In this document: piece after piece, positions 60,639 through 64,000 of the stretch | Position numbering within the stretch: the stretch's first letter is position 1 | Layout: each line of letters starts with the position of its first letter | Assembly: GCA_030065855.1 (NCBI GenBank) | Contig: JASJCT010000001.1 | Coordinates: forward strand, 1-64,000 | Direction of reading: 5' to 3' | Origin: Myxococcota bacterium | Lineage (GTDB): Bacteria; Myxococcota_A; Polyangia; JAAYKL01 | Length of the DNA: 64,000 nt | Notes under the pieces: model-generated | The model's database searches: none | The model's input: only the letters and a program-made list of their open reading frames with translations | Told to the model about the DNA's origin: nothing | Program-made: the position numbers and the translations under genes

Positions 60639-62084
60639 GGTCTCCTCGTCTGCCCTCGCGAGCACATCAGCGAGCTCTGTTTGACTCGTTGCGATGACAT
60701 CGGCGTTATTTCGCAAGTCACCGCCAGATTCTTCGAGACCATTTGCAGCCAGGTTGATCTGATCGAGCGCCACGTCCACTTCTGCCAGGCTCGAGCTCTG
60801 TTTGGTGGCACCTAGGCTGATCGCTCTTACGCCGTCTGATATTTCCACAAAGCTATCGACAATGCGATCGACCCGCGTACGGGTTTCCTTCATGTTTTCA
60901 TAGTAGCTCGAGAGCAGCTGAACGCTCTCATCCACTACTTCGGACGTATCCCTGGTTTGGGTGCGAATGTCCTCAAGCAGTTCGTAACTCTGTTTGAGAT
61001 TGACCTCGGTATCTTGGATCATGTTCTTAAGCTCAACCGCGACCACCCGAAACGCCGTACCGTATTTCCCGGCCCTTGCTGCCTGGATCGCCGCATTTAT
61101 GGCGAGAATCTTGATTTGGTTGCCGATGTTCCTGTTGTAGTCGAGGATCTCTTCGATATTGGATGCCTTAGCAGTGAGCTCGTCCATGGCAGTGTCAGCC
61201 TGGCTTATTTTTTCCACCAGTTTGCCATACCCTTTTTCCACGGCGATGATGCGCCGCCTGCTCTCCAGGGCGTCCTCCTTGTTGTCGATCCCGTATTGAT
61301 GGGTCTTTTGCGCGGTTGTCGCGGTCTCATCGGCAATGCCCTTGACCCTGGCAACGGTGAGTTTGACCTCAGATGTGGCTGCAGCCTGCTCGCTGGCCTG
61401 GGACGCCAACTCCCCGGCCAGGGATTGAAATCCCTTTACCGCACCGGAAATAACGGGCTGGATGCGGCTGGCCGTTGAGAGAATGTCCTTTTGGGCGGCG
61501 TTCTTATCATCGAGGCTGTGGTACAGCTCATCGCTGATCACTTGACCCCGGCGCAGGATCACCGCCATCATGCCGCCAATGACGACCACCCAGATCACCT
61601 GGTTAACAAAGCGATCCATGCCGGTCGTGTTCAGGACCGGATACAATTCCCCGAGCTTTATGAGCTCGCTCAGCACCACAGCAAATACGGTCACCCCTGT
61701 GGCGCGATAGATATATTGTTTTGAGAACAGGGCCGCATAGCTCGTGGCTGCCACAAACGCCAGCATGGTTGCCGCCTCTGAGCCAGAGACCATCATCAGC
61801 TCCACAGTTTCTGACCAGAGGATCGATCCCACTGCCAGGGCCACGCCGAGCTCAAGGGTCTCCTTCCGGGAGGTGTAATAGGCGATGCCCCAGACGACGA
61901 CCATGGACGTCATGGCACCCAGGCGGACAAAATTCTGCCAATGGGGGTTGACATAGGCAGTGGCGGAGAACATCAGGATGACCACCGGTCCCACGTAGAA
62001 CAGGGCGACCTTTTGGACAGGCCTGTGCAGCCGCCAAAGATAGGCCCTGCGTTTTTCGTCGAGATCGCTTTTTTTTGCGTTCAT
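60633..62084 (-). CDS. Methyl-accepting chemotaxis-like membrane protein
   Basis: 483 residues. The N-terminal 190 residues hold about six TM helices without a periplasmic ligand domain (VALFYVGPVVILMFSATAYV, LGAMTSMVVVWGIAYY, TGVTVFAVVLSELI, NQVIWVVVIGGMMAVIL), followed by a long coiled coil. The hairpin tip reads KILAINAAIQAARAGKYGTAFRVVAVELKNM near 330-360. It resembles the MCP signalling tip but is altered (canonical [20 protein letters not shown]), so contact with CheA/CheW may differ. No che genes are nearby. It may sense a membrane or energy state rather than an external ligand. Confidence 0.82.
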   Translation of the reverse strand: MNAKKSDLDEKRRAYLWRLHRPVQKVALFYVGPVVILMFSATAYVNPHWQNFVRLGAMTSMVVVWGIAYYTSRKETLELGVALAVGSILWSETVELMMVSGSEAATMLAFVAATSYAALFSKQYIYRATGVTVFAVVLSELIKLGELYPVLNTTGMDRFVNQVIWVVVIGGMMAVILRRGQVISDELYHSLDDKNAAQKDILSTASRIQPVISGAVKGFQSLAGELASQASEQAAATSEVKLTVARVKGIADETATTAQKTHQYGIDNKEDALESRRRIIAVEKGYGKLVEKISQADTAMDELTAKASNIEEILDYNRNIGNQIKILAINAAIQAARAGKYGTAFRVVAVELKNMIQDTEVNLKQSYELLEDIRTQTRDTSEVVDESVQLLSSYYENMKETRTRVDRIVDSFVEISDGVRAISLGATKQSSSLAEVDVALDQINLAANGLEESGGDLRNNADVIATSQTELADVLARADEETL

Positions 62085-62225
62085 CGTCTCAGCCGGCGAT
62101 TGTCTTTACGAAAGCCCAACTATCCACATATATTTAAATTTACCCGTAAACGGCAGGAGCGCCAAAGAGATGGGTGTTTTCTCTATAAAACTATAGAATC
62201 ATTTAACAAAGGATAGGTGAGGTAT

Positions 62226-63707
62226 ATGAAGACCGACTTGATATTGGCCATTGACCAGGGCACCACTGGCACCACCTGTTTGCTGGTGGATGCCGAGCTC
62301 AATGTGGTGGCCCGGGCAAACCGGCCGTTTCCCCAGCACTTTCCAAGGCCCGGCTGGGTAGAGCACGATCCAGAGGAGCTGTGGCAGTCCGTGCTAGAGG
62401 CCATCTCAGATGCGGTCAGCACCTGCGACACTGGCGCAGATCGCATCGCCGCCATTGGCATTACAAATCAGCGAGAGACCAGCTTGATGTGGGAGCGTCA
62501 GGCAGGGAAACCGATTCACCGCGCCCTGGTGTGGCAAGACCGCCGCACGGCCGACGCCTGTGAGGCTCTCAAAACCGCGGGCCATGGGGATCGGATCCGG
62601 CAACTCACCGGGTTGGTGCTGGACCCGTATTTTTCCGCGACCAAAATGGCGTGGCTGCTCGATAATGTGCCAGGGGCACGACAAAAGGCCGAAGCCGGTG
62701 CATTGGCCGCTGGCACTGTGGATACCTTCCTGGTTTGGCAGCTCACCTGTGGAGCCGCCCATGTGACAGAACCGAGCAATGCCTCCCGCACCATGCTCTG
62801 GCCCCTTAATGGCAGCGGGTGGAGCGAGGAACTCTTGGCCCTGTTTCAGATCCCAAGTGCCCTGCTCCCAGAAGTGCGCTCCTGCACAGAGATCTTTGGC
62901 ACGACCCGCGGGGTGCCTGGGCTCAGAGATGGGATCCCGATCTCAGGCATTGCCGGGGACCAGCAATCCGCCCTGTTTGGACAGGCGTGTTTTCAGCCGG
63001 GGCAAGCCAAATGCACCTTCGGAACCGGTGCGTTTGCCATGCTCAACACAGGCGAGGCGCCCGTGGTGTCGTCCCACGGACTCCTGACCACCGTGGGCTG
63101 GCAGATTGGCGAGCACACCACTTACTGCCTCGAGGGGAGCGCGTTTATGGCAGGCGCGCTGGTGCAGTGGCTGCGAGACGGTCTTGGGTTTTTCGAGCGG
63201 TCAGACCAAATCGAACCCCTGGCTGCCAGTGTCCCGGACAGCGCTGGGGTAGTCGTGGTGCCCGCCCACGCAGGGCTCGGCGCCCCCCACTGGCGACCCG
63301 AGGCAAGGGGGCTGATCAGCGGCCTGACCCGGGGCGTGACCCGTGCCCACATCGCCAGGGCTGCCCTAGAGGGCATTGCCCTGCAAAACGCCGATCTATT
63401 GGAGGCCATGGCCGCGGACAGGGGCACCCCCCTGACCGCGCTGCGCGTGGACGGCGGTGCTGCGGCAAATGATCTTTTAATGCAGCTGCAGGCCGACTTC
63501 CTCAACACTCGCCTGGAGCGACCCACGGTCCTGGAGACCACTGCCCTAGGGGCCGTATTCTTGGCCGGCTTGGGCGTGGGGATCTGGCAGGACACCCGAA
63601 CCCTGGCCAATGCCTGGAAACTGGATCGGGACTTCACACCTGTAATGGATCCGACTACTGTCGAACAACTTCGCCGAGGCTGGCACCAGGCCGTCCAAAA
63701 GGCGTGA
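62226..63707 (+). CDS. glpK: Glycerol kinase
   Basis: 493 residues from the ATG at 62226, with GGTGAGG just upstream; an in-frame GTG at 62217 is an alternative. N-terminal DQGTTGTTCLLVD (ATP and glycerol site), ITNQRETSLMWERQAGKPIHRALVWQDRRT (glycerol-binding Arg-Glu), VDTFLVWQLT, GIAGDQQSALFGQACF, KCTFGTGAFAMLNTG, and the FGGY signature region near ALRVDGGAAANDLLMQLQADFL. These match GlpK rather than xylulokinase. It phosphorylates glycerol to sn-glycerol 3-phosphate. No glpF or glpD is adjacent. It is transcribed divergently from the MCP gene. Confidence 0.93.
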   Translation: MKTDLILAIDQGTTGTTCLLVDAELNVVARANRPFPQHFPRPGWVEHDPEELWQSVLEAISDAVSTCDTGADRIAAIGITNQRETSLMWERQAGKPIHRALVWQDRRTADACEALKTAGHGDRIRQLTGLVLDPYFSATKMAWLLDNVPGARQKAEAGALAAGTVDTFLVWQLTCGAAHVTEPSNASRTMLWPLNGSGWSEELLALFQIPSALLPEVRSCTEIFGTTRGVPGLRDGIPISGIAGDQQSALFGQACFQPGQAKCTFGTGAFAMLNTGEAPVVSSHGLLTTVGWQIGEHTTYCLEGSAFMAGALVQWLRDGLGFFERSDQIEPLAASVPDSAGVVVVPAHAGLGAPHWRPEARGLISGLTRGVTRAHIARAALEGIALQNADLLEAMAADRGTPLTALRVDGGAAANDLLMQLQADFLNTRLERPTVLETTALGAVFLAGLGVGIWQDTRTLANAWKLDRDFTPVMDPTTVEQLRRGWHQAVQKA

Positions 63708-63739
63708 GAACCGTGCCGCACACAACATATCCCAATTGA

Positions 63740-63768
63740 TTGCAATCCAAATACGCCTCCTTTATAAC
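63740..63768 (+). promoter_or_regulatory. Candidate sigma-70 promoter for the gene at 63864
   Basis: TTGCAA (63740-63745), 17-bp spacer, TATAAC (63763-63768), about 95 nt before the ATG. A small hairpin GCCTGC/GCAGGC (63823-63828, 63833-63838) lies in the leader. Confidence 0.45.
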
Positions 63769-63863
63769 GGCGATATAGCTGTTTTTTTTGTACCTCGTTC
63801 GCGTATTTCAACTCGCAGGAAGGCCTGCTAGGGCAGGCATTCTGCTTTGCACAAGGAGGCACC

Positions 63864-64000
63864 ATGGCATCCAAGGCAACGGTTCAACGTCAGAAATCTG
63901 CACAAAAAGTGATCGCAGCCGGCCGCACCCACAAGCAGCTCATCACCGCTTCGGTGGCCCAACGCTACGGCAAAGACTCAGGCCCGGCAGTCGACCTCTT
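63864..64000 (+). CDS. 5-prime part of an unidentified gene, runs off the window
   Basis: ATG at 63864 with AAGGAGG at 63853-63859. The 45 visible residues begin MASKATVQRQKSAQKVIAAG, are basic and continue with KQLITASVAQRYGKDSG; no stop is reached. Too short for a family call. Confidence 0.6.
   Translation, partial: MASKATVQRQKSAQKVIAAGRTHKQLITASVAQRYGKDSGPAVDL

Overview
The window reads as a chromosomal stretch of a deltaproteobacterial, probably Myxococcota-like (possibly Bradymonadia-type), Gram-negative bacterium. Reasons: a myxobacterial-type PilZ protein with a long acidic tail, a two-FHA membrane protein, large TPR proteins, an HDOD protein, a cysteine-rich EGF/beta-helix surface protein, a TonB receptor, several apparent lipoproteins, and a REP-associated transposase family whose C-terminal signature I associate with Myxococcota. 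Taxonomy is inferred from gene content only. No rRNA, tRNA, CRISPR array or prophage was found.

Layout. 0-2 kb: a degenerate RAYT-type transposase-like gene and a tandem repeat. 1.6-6.6 kb (minus): holB-ricT-HEAT protein, coupled by TAATG overlaps, then an M20 dipeptidase. 6.8-10.6 kb (plus): HDOD protein, a 208-bp inverted-repeat element and an MMPL/RND exporter. 10.7-12.4 kb: a beta-helix surface protein that has lost its N terminus next to a REP element. 12.4-16.0 kb: an operon-like set of TetR regulator, saccharopine-dehydrogenase-like enzyme and FGGY sugar kinase. 16-19 kb: a MITE-like element, two metallo-beta-lactamase-fold proteins, a remnant of a second RAYT gene and an AT-rich orphan lipoprotein. 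19.2-24.2 kb: an ABC exporter pair, arfB, a DUF2461 protein and tryptophanase. 24.4-30.9 kb: an outer-membrane protein followed by a compact methionine/one-carbon operon (homocysteine methyltransferase-MTHFR fusion, a methionine synthase split over two overlapping genes, and a rubredoxin too small for routine ORF calling). 30.9-37.7 kb: DMT transporter, a second MITE-like element, PilZ protein, alaS and a DUF4143 ATPase. 37.8-43.3 kb: an iron block (TonB receptor, DtxR-FeoA fusion regulator, FeoB). 43.4-48.3 kb: poorly characterised signalling-type proteins (a conserved deltaproteobacterial family, a tail-anchored protein with repeated KTVFGMP motifs, DUF763, PAS-PAS, FHA-FHA-TM). 48.3-53.5 kb: PaaK-like adenylating enzyme, argS, M28 peptidase/cyclotransferase-like protein and a beta-propeller. 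53.7-58.5 kb: giant TPR protein, PQQ-type propeller lipoprotein, argR and a small exported protein. 58.5-64 kb: thioesterase, ppnN, a membrane methyl-accepting protein, glpK and the start of one more gene.

Three threads stand out. First, short palindromic elements (REP-like pairs and two MITE-like elements sharing a C5/G5 core) sit close to decayed RAYT-type genes; one REP pair is inserted in frame in the PilZ gene and another marks the truncated end of the beta-helix gene. Second, rubredoxin lies 1 nt behind the cobalamin half of a split methionine synthase, suggesting a dedicated electron donor for cobalamin reactivation. Third, the 43-48 kb block pairs a repeated Thr-containing linear motif with a two-FHA membrane protein, a plausible but untested phospho-dependent assembly. 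Gene packing is tight, with several tail-to-tail overlaps.
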